From Ruegeria atlantica (lineage in GTDB: Bacteria; Pseudomonadota; Alphaproteobacteria; Rhodobacterales; Rhodobacteraceae), in assembly GCA_013032095.1 (NCBI GenBank), contig WQBJ01000001.1, forward strand, positions 310,001-374,000: DNA of 64,000 nucleotides. Direction: 5' to 3'. The notes under the pieces were generated by a model. The model saw only the letters and a program-made list of their open reading frames with translations, was not told where the DNA came from and made no database searches. Below, in pieces: positions 26,855 through 35,234 of the stretch. How positions within the stretch are numbered: position 1 is the stretch's first letter; each line of letters starts with the position of its first letter. The translations under genes and the position numbers were made by a program.

Positions 26855-28573
26855 TCAAGCGCGCGTGCCAGCGAACCTTGTCTGCCAATCCTCGCGTTGT
26901 TCGTCGGTGACTTTTGCGAACAACACGTCGGGCACAGTAAACTCATGCGCGGCGGGCAGGGCTTCCAGCGAGGCAGCGACATCGTCGGGCCAGTTGGTGT
27001 CCAGCGTGTTCATTGCGCTCAACATCTTCGCCGAGGTTTCTGGGATGAACGGCGCACTGAGGACCGCGTAAAGACGGATCAGGTTCAGGCCCAGACGCAC
27101 CTGTGCTGCGGCCTGTTCCGGGTCTTCCTTGAATGTCGACCACGGGGCGGCGGCTTGCAGGTATTCGTTGCCCGCAACCCAGATTGCCCGCAACTCCTGC
27201 GCCGATTTGCGAACCTCCATCGCCTCCATATGCCCTTCATAGGCGCGGACACGTTTGGTGAGTTCTTCGATCAGGGTTAGCTCACGCTCGCCATAGCTCC
27301 CGCCTTCCGGAACAGCTTCTCCGAATTTCGAGCGGCAGAATTTGGTGATCCGGCTGACGAAGTTGCCGAGAACATCCGCAAGGTCTTTGTTCACCGATTG
27401 CTGGAAGTTCTCCCAGGTGAACTCGCTGTCGCTGCTTTCTGGTGCATGGCTCAGCAGCCACCAGCGCCAGTAATCGGCGGGCAAAATCTCCAGCGCCTGA
27501 TCCATGAACACGCCACGACCTTGAGAGGTCGAGAACTGACCGCCGTCATAGTTCAGGTAGTTGAAGGATTTCAGGTGGTCGACCATTTTCCACGGTTCGC
27601 CCGAGCCCAGAATGGTGGCCGGGAAGGACAAGGTATGGAACGGCACATTGTCCTTACCCATAAACTGCACGTAGCGCACGTCGTCGGCACCTTTGTCGGT
27701 GCGCCACCAGCGCTCCCAATCAGAATCCGTCTTACCGTTCGCATCTGCCCATTCCTTGGCGCAGGCGATGTATTCAATCGGCGCGTCGAACCAGACGTAG
27801 AAGACCTTGCCTTCCATGCCGGGCCAGTCTTGGTCGCCTTTCTTGACCGGTACACCCCAGTCCAGATCGCGAGTAATCCCGCGGTCTTGTAGGCCGTCGC
27901 CGTCATGCAACCATTTCTTGGCGATGGACGTGGTCAGGATCGGCCAGTCGGTCTTACTGTCGATCCAGGCATCCAACTCATCTTTCATGGCCGACTGACG
28001 CAGATAAAGGTGCTTGGTCTCGCGTACTTCGAGATCGGTCGAGCCGGAAATGGCCGAGCGAGGCTCGATCAGGTCGGTCGGATCCAGTTGCTTGGTGCAG
28101 TTCTCACACTGGTCTCCTCGCGCGCGTTCGTAACCGCAATTGGGGCAGGTGCCCTCGATATAACGGTCGGGCAGAAAGCGGCCGTCGGCATTGGAATAAA
28201 CCTGCTTCTCGCTGACTTCACGGATCAGCCCAGCCTCATCCAGTTTGCCTGCGAAATGCTGAGTCAGGCGTTTGTTCTGTTCGCTGGAGGAGCGGCCAAA
28301 GTGATCGAAGCTGAGCCCAAAACGTTTGGCGATATCGGCCTGAACCGCATACATATCGGCACAGTATTCGGCCACGGGTTTGTCAGCTTTTGCAGCGGCC
28401 AATTCCGCCGGAGTGCCATGCTCATCCGTGGCGCACAGGAACATGACCTCGTTCCCACGGCCACGCTGATAGCGTGCGTACAGGTCGGCGGGCAATTGCG
28501 AGCCGATCAGGTTGCCGAGGTGCTTGATCCCGTTGATGTAGGGGATTGCCGAGGTGATGAGAATTCGAGCCAT
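26855..28573 (-). CDS. metG: methionyl-tRNA synthetase
   Basis: A 572-aa class I synthetase that charges tRNA-Met. The N-terminal [20 protein letters not shown] carries the HIGH-like element HLGN. A zinc knuckle with CPNC...CENC lies near residues 140-160. The KMSKS position reads [10 protein letters not shown] (near residue 345), the STSxGRG variant of the archaeal/alphaproteobacterial MetG1 type. No C-terminal tRNA-binding domain is present, consistent with the short length. It stands alone, divergent from the YqiJ-like/flotillin operon. Confidence 0.96.
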   Translation of the reverse strand: MARILITSAIPYINGIKHLGNLIGSQLPADLYARYQRGRGNEVMFLCATDEHGTPAELAAAKADKPVAEYCADMYAVQADIAKRFGLSFDHFGRSSSEQNKRLTQHFAGKLDEAGLIREVSEKQVYSNADGRFLPDRYIEGTCPNCGYERARGDQCENCTKQLDPTDLIEPRSAISGSTDLEVRETKHLYLRQSAMKDELDAWIDSKTDWPILTTSIAKKWLHDGDGLQDRGITRDLDWGVPVKKGDQDWPGMEGKVFYVWFDAPIEYIACAKEWADANGKTDSDWERWWRTDKGADDVRYVQFMGKDNVPFHTLSFPATILGSGEPWKMVDHLKSFNYLNYDGGQFSTSQGRGVFMDQALEILPADYWRWWLLSHAPESSDSEFTWENFQQSVNKDLADVLGNFVSRITKFCRSKFGEAVPEGGSYGERELTLIEELTKRVRAYEGHMEAMEVRKSAQELRAIWVAGNEYLQAAAPWSTFKEDPEQAAAQVRLGLNLIRLYAVLSAPFIPETSAKMLSAMNTLDTNWPDDVAASLEALPAAHEFTVPDVLFAKVTDEQREDWQTRFAGTRA

Positions 28574-28775
28574 GTTCCGTATCCGCGTAACTGTCTGGGC
28601 GCCCGTCTACCTTATGTCACCGGCCAGCAAAAGCCCGGGTTTCGCAAGGATGTCATTTTAGACACTTATGTCCGCGAGAATCCGGCCAAAACCTGAACGC
28701 GGATTGCACTTGGTTCAAGCGACGCATTACCCATAGGTTGTAAATCAGAATCACAACCTCTTGAATTTTCTGGAT

Positions 28776-28808
28776 GTATACCCATCTATTACGTATACCA
28801 AAGTATAC
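28776..28808. promoter_or_regulatory. three GTATAC repeats upstream of the OB-fold/flotillin operon
   Basis: The self-complementary hexamer GTATAC starts at 28776, 28793 and 28803, so copies are 17 and 10 bp apart. The last is 22 bp before the chosen start codon. This is a plausible operator cluster or overlapping -10 region; no regulator is assigned. Confidence 0.45.
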
Positions 28809-28829
28809 AAAAACGAGGGCAACCTGCTG

Positions 28830-29546
28830 ATGCTTGACTTTCTACTAGAGGGTGCGTTTGCGCCCTTTACCTTGGCGCTTGCGCTTCTGTTCGGTCTTCT
28901 GGGCCTTGAACTGATTGCGCTGGTTCTGGGTGGAAGTCTGATGGCGGGTGAGGCCGAAGCCGATCTGGACATGGTCGATGCCCCTGACATGGATATTGGC
29001 GACTTTGATCTGGATATCGATGCGGATGTCGATCTGGGCGATTTCGAATTGGCCGACGTTGAGGCTGAGGTTCCAACCGCGACCGCAGCAGGCCCGCTGA
29101 GTTGGTTGGGGATTGGCAAGATACCCTTCATGATCTGGGTTGCGGTTCTGCTGGCCGGGTTCGGACTGTCCGGAATGGGCCTGCAGCTGGCGATGCGTGA
29201 TCTTCTGGGCTTTGATCTGCCAAGCTGGATAGCGGCAATTCCCGCCGGAGCATTTGGTTTGTGGTTCGCGCGGGGGTTCGGGGGTGTTTTCGCTCGACTG
29301 CTGCCGAAAACGGAGACCCAGGCGTTGTCCGAGCGCCTGCTGGCCCGTCGGCGTGGCGTGGTTACGCAAGGAACCGCAACCCGCGGACGTCCCGCCGAAG
29401 TGCGCGTGACTGATCGCTATGGAAATTCTCATTACCTGCGGGCGGAACCGCTGCAGGACAAGGACACGCTGAAGCAAGGCACCGAAGTTCTGGTGCTGCG
29501 AGATCGACGGCGCGACCGGTTCGTTCTGGTCGGCTTGTCAGACTAA
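28830..29546 (+). CDS. OB-fold (YqiJ/NfeD-like) membrane protein, partner of flotillin
   Basis: About 238 aa from ATG at 28830; GAGGG lies some 10 nt upstream. An in-frame TTG at 28761 would overlap the GTATAC cluster and is unlikely. A membrane segment (about residues 10-37) leads into an unusually Asp-rich stretch (about 45-78) with repeated D-x-D and GDF elements. Two more membrane segments follow (about 95-150), and the C-terminal OB-fold of NfeD/YqiJ type contains GVVTQGTATRGRPAEVRVTD (about 180-199). These proteins are encoded beside flotillins and help to organise membrane microdomains. The flotillin gene starts 33 nt downstream. Confidence 0.82.
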   Translation: MLDFLLEGAFAPFTLALALLFGLLGLELIALVLGGSLMAGEAEADLDMVDAPDMDIGDFDLDIDADVDLGDFELADVEAEVPTATAAGPLSWLGIGKIPFMIWVAVLLAGFGLSGMGLQLAMRDLLGFDLPSWIAAIPAGAFGLWFARGFGGVFARLLPKTETQALSERLLARRRGVVTQGTATRGRPAEVRVTDRYGNSHYLRAEPLQDKDTLKQGTEVLVLRDRRRDRFVLVGLSD

Positions 29547-29579
29547 CGAAATTTCAAACCCCAACTCGGAGGATTTTGC

Positions 29580-31253
29580 ATGGAACTTACATTCCTGGCC
29601 GTCACAGTTGTGACTATATTAGCGGTAGTTTTGTTTATCGGCCTTGTACTTGGCCGTCTCTATCGCCGCGCGACCCGAGAGGTCAGCCTGGTGAAAACGG
29701 GCGCAGGTGGCAAAAAGGTCATCATGGATGGCGGCGTTATCATCGTGCCCCTGCTGCACGAAGTCAGCCCCGTCAACATGAAGACCCTGCGCCTTGAGGT
29801 GCAGCGCAGTGGCGAGGCCGCGCTGATCACCAAAGACCGGATGCGCGTCGATGTGGGCGTCGAGTTCTACGTCTCGGTCATGGCGACAGAAGAGGGCATC
29901 GCACGTGCCGCGCAAACGCTGGGTGACCGTACATTCGATGTCGAACAACTACGTGAAATGATCGAAGGTAAGCTGATCGACGGTCTGCGTGCTGTGGCCG
30001 CTCAGATGACCATGGACGGTCTGCACGAAAACCGCGCCGACTTTGTCCAAGAGGTACAGAATGCCGTTTCTGAAGACCTACTGAAAAACGGTCTGTCTCT
30101 GGAATCCGTCTCTCTGACCGCGCTGGACCAGACGCCGTTTGAAGCGCTGGACGAAAACAACGCCTTTAACGCTGTGGGTATGCGGAAGCTGGCCGAGGTG
30201 ATCGCCGTCTCCAAGAAAGAGCGTGCGCAGATTGATGCTGAAGCCGAGGTTGAGGTGCGTCGTGCCGCGATGGAGGCAGAACGCCAGAAACTGCTGATCG
30301 AGCAGGATGAGGCGCAGGCACGCATCGAGCAGACTCAAAAAGTGGAAACCCTGCGCGTGGCGCAAGAGGCCGAGATCGCCGCGCGGACCGAGGACTCGGT
30401 TCGTGAAACCGAACGCGCCCGGATTGCGCGTGAAGAAGCCATCCGCGCCGCCGAGATCGAGCGTGAGCGCAAGATCCGCGATGCTGAGATCGCAAAAGAG
30501 CGTGAGTTGGAAGTGGCTGAGCAAGAACGTCAGATCATCATCGCGCAGAAGTCCGAAGAGGAAAGCCGCGCGCGTGCATCGGCTGACCTGGCCCGTGCCG
30601 AAGCGACCAAGGCAACCGAAGCCGTCGCAACCGCCCGTGAAGTGGCTGAGGCTGAGCGTCAGAAGCAGATCGCGCTGATCGAAGCGACTCGTGAAGCCGA
30701 ACGTCAGGCCACCGCGATCCGTCTGGCCGCGCAGGCCGAGAAAGAGGCCGCCGCCGACCGTGCCGAAGCCCGTCGCGAAGAAGCACAGGCCGAAGCGGAC
30801 GCTCTGAATATCCGCGCCGAGGCCAAGAAGAACGACATGCTGGCCGAAGCGGAAGGTAAGCGCGCGATTGTCGAGGCCGACAACGCCCTGTCGCCGGAAC
30901 AGATTCGCATGAAGGTCGACCTGACCCGGATCGAGGCGATGCCGTCGATCATCGCGGAAATGGTCAAGCCGGCTGAGAAGATCGACTCGATCAAGATCCA
31001 TCAGGTCGGTGGGATTGGTGCAGGCCCCGCTGGCGCTGCGGCCAATGGCGACAAGCCGGTGGTCAATCAGGCACTGGACTCGATCATGGGCATGGCGGTC
31101 CAGATGCCCGCGCTCAAGAAACTGGGTGAAGAGCTTGGTTTGTCGATGGAGCAGGGTGTCGGTGGCGTCGTGAACGGTGCGCTGGAGCAAACGGTCGACC
31201 ACGGCACCGTCGCCGAGGTGGTGGAAGACGAAACTCCGCCAACCCAACAATAA
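29580..31253 (+). CDS. flotillin-family protein (YqiK type)
   Basis: A 557-aa SPFH protein. The N-terminal membrane segment (about residues 3-22) is followed by the SPFH/band-7 domain (about 30-200), with GGVIIVPLLHEVSPVNMKTL and TKDRMRVDVGVEFYVSV. A very long coiled coil rich in Glu, Ala, Arg and Gln (about 200-420) follows, then a Gly/Ala-containing C-terminal region typical of flotillin oligomerisation. GGAGG precedes the ATG. With the OB-fold partner it forms a two-gene operon ended by a clear terminator. Likely role: membrane microdomain scaffolding at the inner membrane. Confidence 0.92.
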   Translation: MELTFLAVTVVTILAVVLFIGLVLGRLYRRATREVSLVKTGAGGKKVIMDGGVIIVPLLHEVSPVNMKTLRLEVQRSGEAALITKDRMRVDVGVEFYVSVMATEEGIARAAQTLGDRTFDVEQLREMIEGKLIDGLRAVAAQMTMDGLHENRADFVQEVQNAVSEDLLKNGLSLESVSLTALDQTPFEALDENNAFNAVGMRKLAEVIAVSKKERAQIDAEAEVEVRRAAMEAERQKLLIEQDEAQARIEQTQKVETLRVAQEAEIAARTEDSVRETERARIAREEAIRAAEIERERKIRDAEIAKERELEVAEQERQIIIAQKSEEESRARASADLARAEATKATEAVATAREVAEAERQKQIALIEATREAERQATAIRLAAQAEKEAAADRAEARREEAQAEADALNIRAEAKKNDMLAEAEGKRAIVEADNALSPEQIRMKVDLTRIEAMPSIIAEMVKPAEKIDSIKIHQVGGIGAGPAGAAANGDKPVVNQALDSIMGMAVQMPALKKLGEELGLSMEQGVGGVVNGALEQTVDHGTVAEVVEDETPPTQQ

Positions 31254-31259
31254 ACCGAG

Positions 31260-31285
31260 GGGCCGGGTTTTCCCGGCCCTTTATT
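31260..31285 (+). terminator. rho-independent terminator after the flotillin gene
   Basis: GGGCCGGG and CCCGGCCC (31260-31279) form a perfect 8-bp stem around TTTT, followed by TTTATT. It overlaps the end of the convergent MFS gene. Confidence 0.85.
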
Positions 31286-32501
31286 CCTCCCGCGACCGTT
31301 TCAGCAATCGCCCAATTGTGAACGACGTTCGCGGTGCGTAGACATAGTTGGTGCGTTCTTCCGGTGTCGGGCGCGAACGCATCCGGGCCATACCAAAAAC
31401 GATCAGCACAAGATGTCCAACTGCCACAAATGCAAACAGGGCACCGGGGCCGAACTCTTCGATCAAAGTGGAAGAGATGTAAGGCGAGGCAATGGCCCCC
31501 AGCGCGTACCAGAACATCAAGGCCGCGGACAGCTCGACCCGTTCCTCGGTGGTGGCAAAATCGTTGGCGTGGGCCGATGATACGGAAAAAATCGGAAAAG
31601 TTGTCAGACCAAAGACGCCGGCGGCGAGCATGACACCCAATGTGCCTGTGCCGCTTGCTGCCATCGTTACGCCGCAGCTCAGGACGGCCGCGGCGGACAG
31701 CCAGATCAGCACCCAGCGTCGGTCATATTTGTCGGCGAGCCAACCCAGCGGGTATTGCGCCAACGCCCCACCCAGAACGAACGAGGCCAGGAAGAACGCG
31801 ATCTGATCCACGCCCAAACCGACCTCTTGGCCGTATACCGGACCGACCATACGGAAGGATGCGGAACTCAGCGCCGCGACGATCACGCCTGCCACCGCCA
31901 GAGGTGAACTGCGCCAGGCCAGTTTAGGTCTTAACCGCGGGGCGTCCGGGGTTTTTGGTTGTGAGGCCTTGGTCAGCGTCAGCGGGAGCAACGCGGCGCA
32001 ACACAATATGGCCAGCAGGTTATAGGACACATACGACGCCGGGGGGAGTACAGCGATGATCAGCTGCGCACACAAAGATGCGCCCATGTCGACGAACCGA
32101 TAGGTGCCCATTGCGCGCCCGCGGGTTTCATTGTTGACCTTGGCGTTCAACCAGGCCTCGATCACCGTGTAACACCCCGCCACACAGGTTCCCGATGCGA
32201 TCCTAAGGGCGGCCCACACATACGGGTTATCGGTCAGTGTGTGCCCGATCAGCCCCATCGCACCCAATGCGGTGCAGACCGCAAAGGCCCGAGAATGGCC
32301 AACGCTGCCCATCAAGCGAGGCGACCACCAACACCCGACAAAGAAGCCGATGAAATGCGCCGAACCCAGCAGACCGATCTGTTCGGTCGTGAAGTCCAGT
32401 GTCAAACCCGAAATGGCGTCAAGCGGCCCGACGCCGCCCGTGGAAAGCTGCAGCAGAATGACCGAAAGAAATAGGGCGGCAAAAGAAATGATCGTGCGCA
32501 T
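31281..32501 (-). CDS. MFS transporter (YcaD-like)
   Basis: About 406 aa from ATG at 32501, with AAGGTGG 7 nt upstream; an in-frame TTG at 32522 is less likely. Twelve membrane segments are predicted. Near residue 48 HFIGFFVGCWWSPRLMGSVGH matches the MFS loop 2-3 region (cited by ends HFIGFF and LMGSVGH), and RIASGTCVAGCYTVIEAWLN is characteristic of the YcaD-like subgroup. The second half has PLGWLADKYDRRWVL. The substrate is unknown. It converges with flotillin and stands as a single gene. Confidence 0.85.
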   Translation of the reverse strand: MRTIISFAALFLSVILLQLSTGGVGPLDAISGLTLDFTTEQIGLLGSAHFIGFFVGCWWSPRLMGSVGHSRAFAVCTALGAMGLIGHTLTDNPYVWAALRIASGTCVAGCYTVIEAWLNAKVNNETRGRAMGTYRFVDMGASLCAQLIIAVLPPASYVSYNLLAILCCAALLPLTLTKASQPKTPDAPRLRPKLAWRSSPLAVAGVIVAALSSASFRMVGPVYGQEVGLGVDQIAFFLASFVLGGALAQYPLGWLADKYDRRWVLIWLSAAAVLSCGVTMAASGTGTLGVMLAAGVFGLTTFPIFSVSSAHANDFATTEERVELSAALMFWYALGAIASPYISSTLIEEFGPGALFAFVAVGHLVLIVFGMARMRSRPTPEERTNYVYAPRTSFTIGRLLKRSREE

Positions 32502-32571
32502 GATGACGCCACCTTGCCCCAATAAAGCAGGAATGCGCGCATCTAATCGACTCTGAACCGTCGTTTTTTGT

Positions 32572-33168
32572 CTATTTGACCCGTTTGATTTCCGCTTGGA
32601 TATCCAGTCCCACAGTATCTTGCACCAGATCGGCGTAGCCGGACGCGCCGAAATCGTGGCGGTTCAGGGCTCCGGTCAGGCGGATCGAGAGCATATCCAA
32701 GTTGTTGGCAGCGCTGCCATGGGGGCGAAAGAGGTCGGCCTGAAGGGTGATGGGGCGTGTTACGCCGCGTAGGGTCAGGTCGCCGGTGATTTTCGCGCCG
32801 CGTGAGATTCGCCCACCATCGCCGAGTTCCACTTTGGTTGACGCGAAGTGGATCGTCGGAAAGCTCGCGATATCCAAAACTTCTGCGCCCAACATCGCGG
32901 TCCGGGCAAATGGCAGTTTGGTTCGGGCTTCGGCCGCATTCAGGGTGACGACCACGCGGCTTTTGGTCAGGTCACTTAGGTTAATCTGGATATTCGCAGC
33001 TTGGACCGGCATTGTGCCGGATTGGGCGAGCCCCGACAGGTCAAAGGTAAAGTCGACGGACGTGCCTTGGGGCACCAGTTCGTAAGGGGCCGTTGCAGCA
33101 TGAGCTGGACGTGTCAGGGGCAAGGCTGCCAGACCGGCCAGCAGTGCGCGGCGGGTCAGTCGGTTCAT
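32572..33168 (-). CDS. YceI-family periplasmic lipid-binding-like protein
   Basis: A 198-aa secreted protein. The signal region LTRRALLAGLAALPLT ends near AHA, with twin arginines that could indicate Tat export. The mature part is a YceI beta-barrel that typically binds polyisoprenoid or other amphiphiles; conserved elements include VDFTFDLSG, FARTAMLGAEVLDIASFPTI and GDLTLRGVTRPITL. It stands alone between the MFS gene and the ImuA-like gene. Its ligand here is unknown. Confidence 0.9.
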   Translation of the reverse strand: MNRLTRRALLAGLAALPLTRPAHAATAPYELVPQGTSVDFTFDLSGLAQSGTMPVQAANIQINLSDLTKSRVVVTLNAAEARTKLPFARTAMLGAEVLDIASFPTIHFASTKVELGDGGRISRGAKITGDLTLRGVTRPITLQADLFRPHGSAANNLDMLSIRLTGALNRHDFGASGYADLVQDTVGLDIQAEIKRVK

Positions 33169-33309
33169 GCAAGGGCCTCCTGTCTACGGGGGCACGATCG
33201 GCGGGCGAAGCCAGGAGTGTCGGCTGCCGTGGATCGGTTGCTAATACTGAAAGGCTAGGATGGGAGCCGAACTTTTGCCAGTCACAAGTTTTCTTAACTC
33301 TGTGAGGTG

Positions 33310-33930
33310 TCACACCAAAGCATCTTCGGCTTCGATCCGGGTCAGGTTCAATCCGGCACGCGATTTGGTCTGGGTGGCCTGCCAGCTGACCGGGGGCAGG
33401 GCGCGGGCGCGACGGCGGGTCAGGGTCCAGCGGCGGGCCTCGCCTTGATGGTTGGCGGCCATGTGCCAGCGCGTCTCAACGCCCTGCGCGCCACCATCGC
33501 CGGGCGTCAGCAGCAGACCCAGCGGGGCCCGTCCCATCGCGCCGCCCTGTTCCGCAGCCAGATGCATGCGCCGCACCGGCGTCAGCCCCGGCGCACCGGG
33601 CAAATCGCCGATGATCAGCGGGATGGCTCCGCTACGCAGTGCTTCCTCCATACACCAAAGCAGATCCTCGGCGCGGGTGGGGCGGACAAAGATAAACCGC
33701 GCCGGGTCGGCAAAGGGCATCATGCCGTCGGGGTTGAGTTGCCCGGCCTCCCATGCAGGCGAAATCCACAGCACCGGCCCTTGAGCTTGACCCGCCAGCC
33801 ACATGGCAAAGCTACGTCGGGCGGGGCCGCAGGCCTCGTGCACGCGGCCCAGTTGCAGGGTGATCTGCGGGTGTAAGGCCAACCCCGGCGCTTCGCGCGC
33901 GGGTTTGCGGCCGAGAAGATTTGTAGACAT
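33310..33930 (-). CDS. ImuA-like RecA-superfamily protein lacking a Walker A motif
   Basis: A 206-aa soluble protein. The arrangement VHEACGPARRSFAMWLAG (about residues 30-47), then PVLWISPAW, LLWCMEEALRSGAIPLIIGDL and ETRWHMAANH, matches ImuA/SulA-like proteins, which accompany ImuB and DnaE2 in translesion-synthesis cassettes. The expected P-loop position reads CGPARRS, not GxxxxGK[ST], so ATP binding of the usual kind is unlikely. No imuB or dnaE2 adjoins: downstream is yceI and upstream an aspartic protease gene. The family call is by remembered sequence pattern and is moderate. Confidence 0.5.
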   Translation of the reverse strand: MSTNLLGRKPAREAPGLALHPQITLQLGRVHEACGPARRSFAMWLAGQAQGPVLWISPAWEAGQLNPDGMMPFADPARFIFVRPTRAEDLLWCMEEALRSGAIPLIIGDLPGAPGLTPVRRMHLAAEQGGAMGRAPLGLLLTPGDGGAQGVETRWHMAANHQGEARRWTLTRRRARALPPVSWQATQTKSRAGLNLTRIEAEDALV

Positions 33931-33988
33931 GCTGTCAGATTAACATGTTCCCTCTTTGTTCTCAACTTTGAAATGCGGTCACTGGCCC

Positions 33989-34570
33989 TTAGCGAGACAA
34001 GATCAGACGGCCATCCGTGAATTGAATATTCGAGAACCGGTGCAGATAATCCATGCCCAGCAGAGACTGGCGTAAATCGCCCTCGTTGACCCACGCCGCG
34101 ACACCGCGATCAATGATCGGGCCAAGCTCAAGACTGTCCAGTCGAACGGGCGCTGTCCGGACCTCACCATTCGCGGTGGCTGCGCGGCCGAAATAGTTCA
34201 ATTGGTCGGGGTCGATGCCAATACGCTCGGCGTCCTGTTCGCTCAGCACGATCTGGCTGGCACCTGTATCAACAAGGAAGGTGATTGGTTCTCCGTTCAC
34301 CAGAACAGGTAGATAATAGTGGCCGTCATAAGAGCGGGGCACTTCGATCGTTTCGCCGGTAACCGTCATTTGCGGGGCTGGGCCAACGGTTGACCGAATA
34401 TCTTCCCACAGCCCGACAACGGCAATGGCGCCAACGAAAATGAACACCCAAGCCATCGCCTGCTGCATGGTTTTATTCAGAGATTGGCGGTTCTGCGAGA
34501 CAAACCAAAACACCACCGCCGCGCCAAGCACGACCAGATATACCAAACGTCCAATATCGTCGCCGACCAT
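33989..34570 (-). CDS. membrane-anchored retropepsin-like aspartic protease (TIGR02281, clan AA)
   Basis: A 193-aa protein. Two hydrophobic segments lie at the N-terminus (about residues 6-22 and 36-56). A single aspartic-protease domain has the active-site triad in FLVDTGASQIVLS (about residues 95-107), the flap-like region, and the second-half block LLGMDYLHRFSNIQF. Family members work as homodimers in the periplasm. Substrates are unknown. It lies 40 bp after marC on the same strand. Confidence 0.88.
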   Translation of the reverse strand: MVGDDIGRLVYLVVLGAAVVFWFVSQNRQSLNKTMQQAMAWVFIFVGAIAVVGLWEDIRSTVGPAPQMTVTGETIEVPRSYDGHYYLPVLVNGEPITFLVDTGASQIVLSEQDAERIGIDPDQLNYFGRAATANGEVRTAPVRLDSLELGPIIDRGVAAWVNEGDLRQSLLGMDYLHRFSNIQFTDGRLILSR

Positions 34571-34610
34571 ACCTTTACCCTTACCAACTCGTTATGAGAT
34601 ATATGGGGGT

Positions 34611-35234
34611 TTACGACGCGAAACCAAAGGCCTTGAGGCCGTCCAATATGAACTGAACCGACAGTGCGGCCAGAAGCATCCCCAGCAACCGGGTCAGCAC
34701 GTTCAGACCCGTCTTGCCCAGAATGCGCGCTATCAGCCCGCCCGACAGGAAGAAGGTCAGAACCACGGCCATCACCGCCAGCATCACCAGAATGGCCTCG
34801 GCTATGCCCAGAATGCCCGGGTGCTGACCGGCCAGCAGGATGATCGTCGCAATCGAGCCCGGTCCGGCCACCAGCGGAATGGCCAGAGGGAATACGGACG
34901 GGTCGGGGTGTTCTTCTTCCTCTTCGACACGATCTTCGCGGCGTTTGGTGCGGCGTTCGAACAACATATCGAGCGCTGTCAGAAACAGCAGCGCACCACC
35001 GGCGACTTTGAATGCCTCCATCGAGATGCCGACAAAGCCCAACACTGCCTCGCCAAAGGCCGCAAAGGCGATCAGAATCCCCGAGGCCGTCGCACAGGTG
35101 CGCAACGCGACCTTACGGCGGGCGCGGGAGTCCATGCCCTGTGTCAGCGCCACGAAGATCGGGGTGGTGCCGAACGGGTCAATCACCACGAACAAGGTGG
35201 TGAAAGCAGTAATAAAAAAGGCCAAATCCATCAT
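34611..35234 (-). CDS. MarC-family integral membrane protein
   Basis: A 207-aa protein with six predicted membrane segments. Family motifs include LFVVIDPFGTTPIFVALTQG near residue 14 and PLAIPLVAGPGSIATIILLA near residue 115. A charged insertion rich in Arg and Glu (about 90-105) separates the halves. The start overlaps the ABC-F stop by 4 nt (ATGA), so expression is probably coupled. MarC function remains unknown, despite its old link to antibiotic resistance. Confidence 0.9.
   Translation of the reverse strand: MMDLAFFITAFTTLFVVIDPFGTTPIFVALTQGMDSRARRKVALRTCATASGILIAFAAFGEAVLGFVGISMEAFKVAGGALLFLTALDMLFERRTKRREDRVEEEEEHPDPSVFPLAIPLVAGPGSIATIILLAGQHPGILGIAEAILVMLAVMAVVLTFFLSGGLIARILGKTGLNVLTRLLGMLLAALSVQFILDGLKAFGFAS

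Noticed and set aside
30078..31250. Long minus-strand open frame (390 codons) opposite the flotillin gene
   Set aside because: It mirrors the flotillin coiled coil codon pattern. No ribosome-binding site or family supports it, and flotillin is clear on the other strand.
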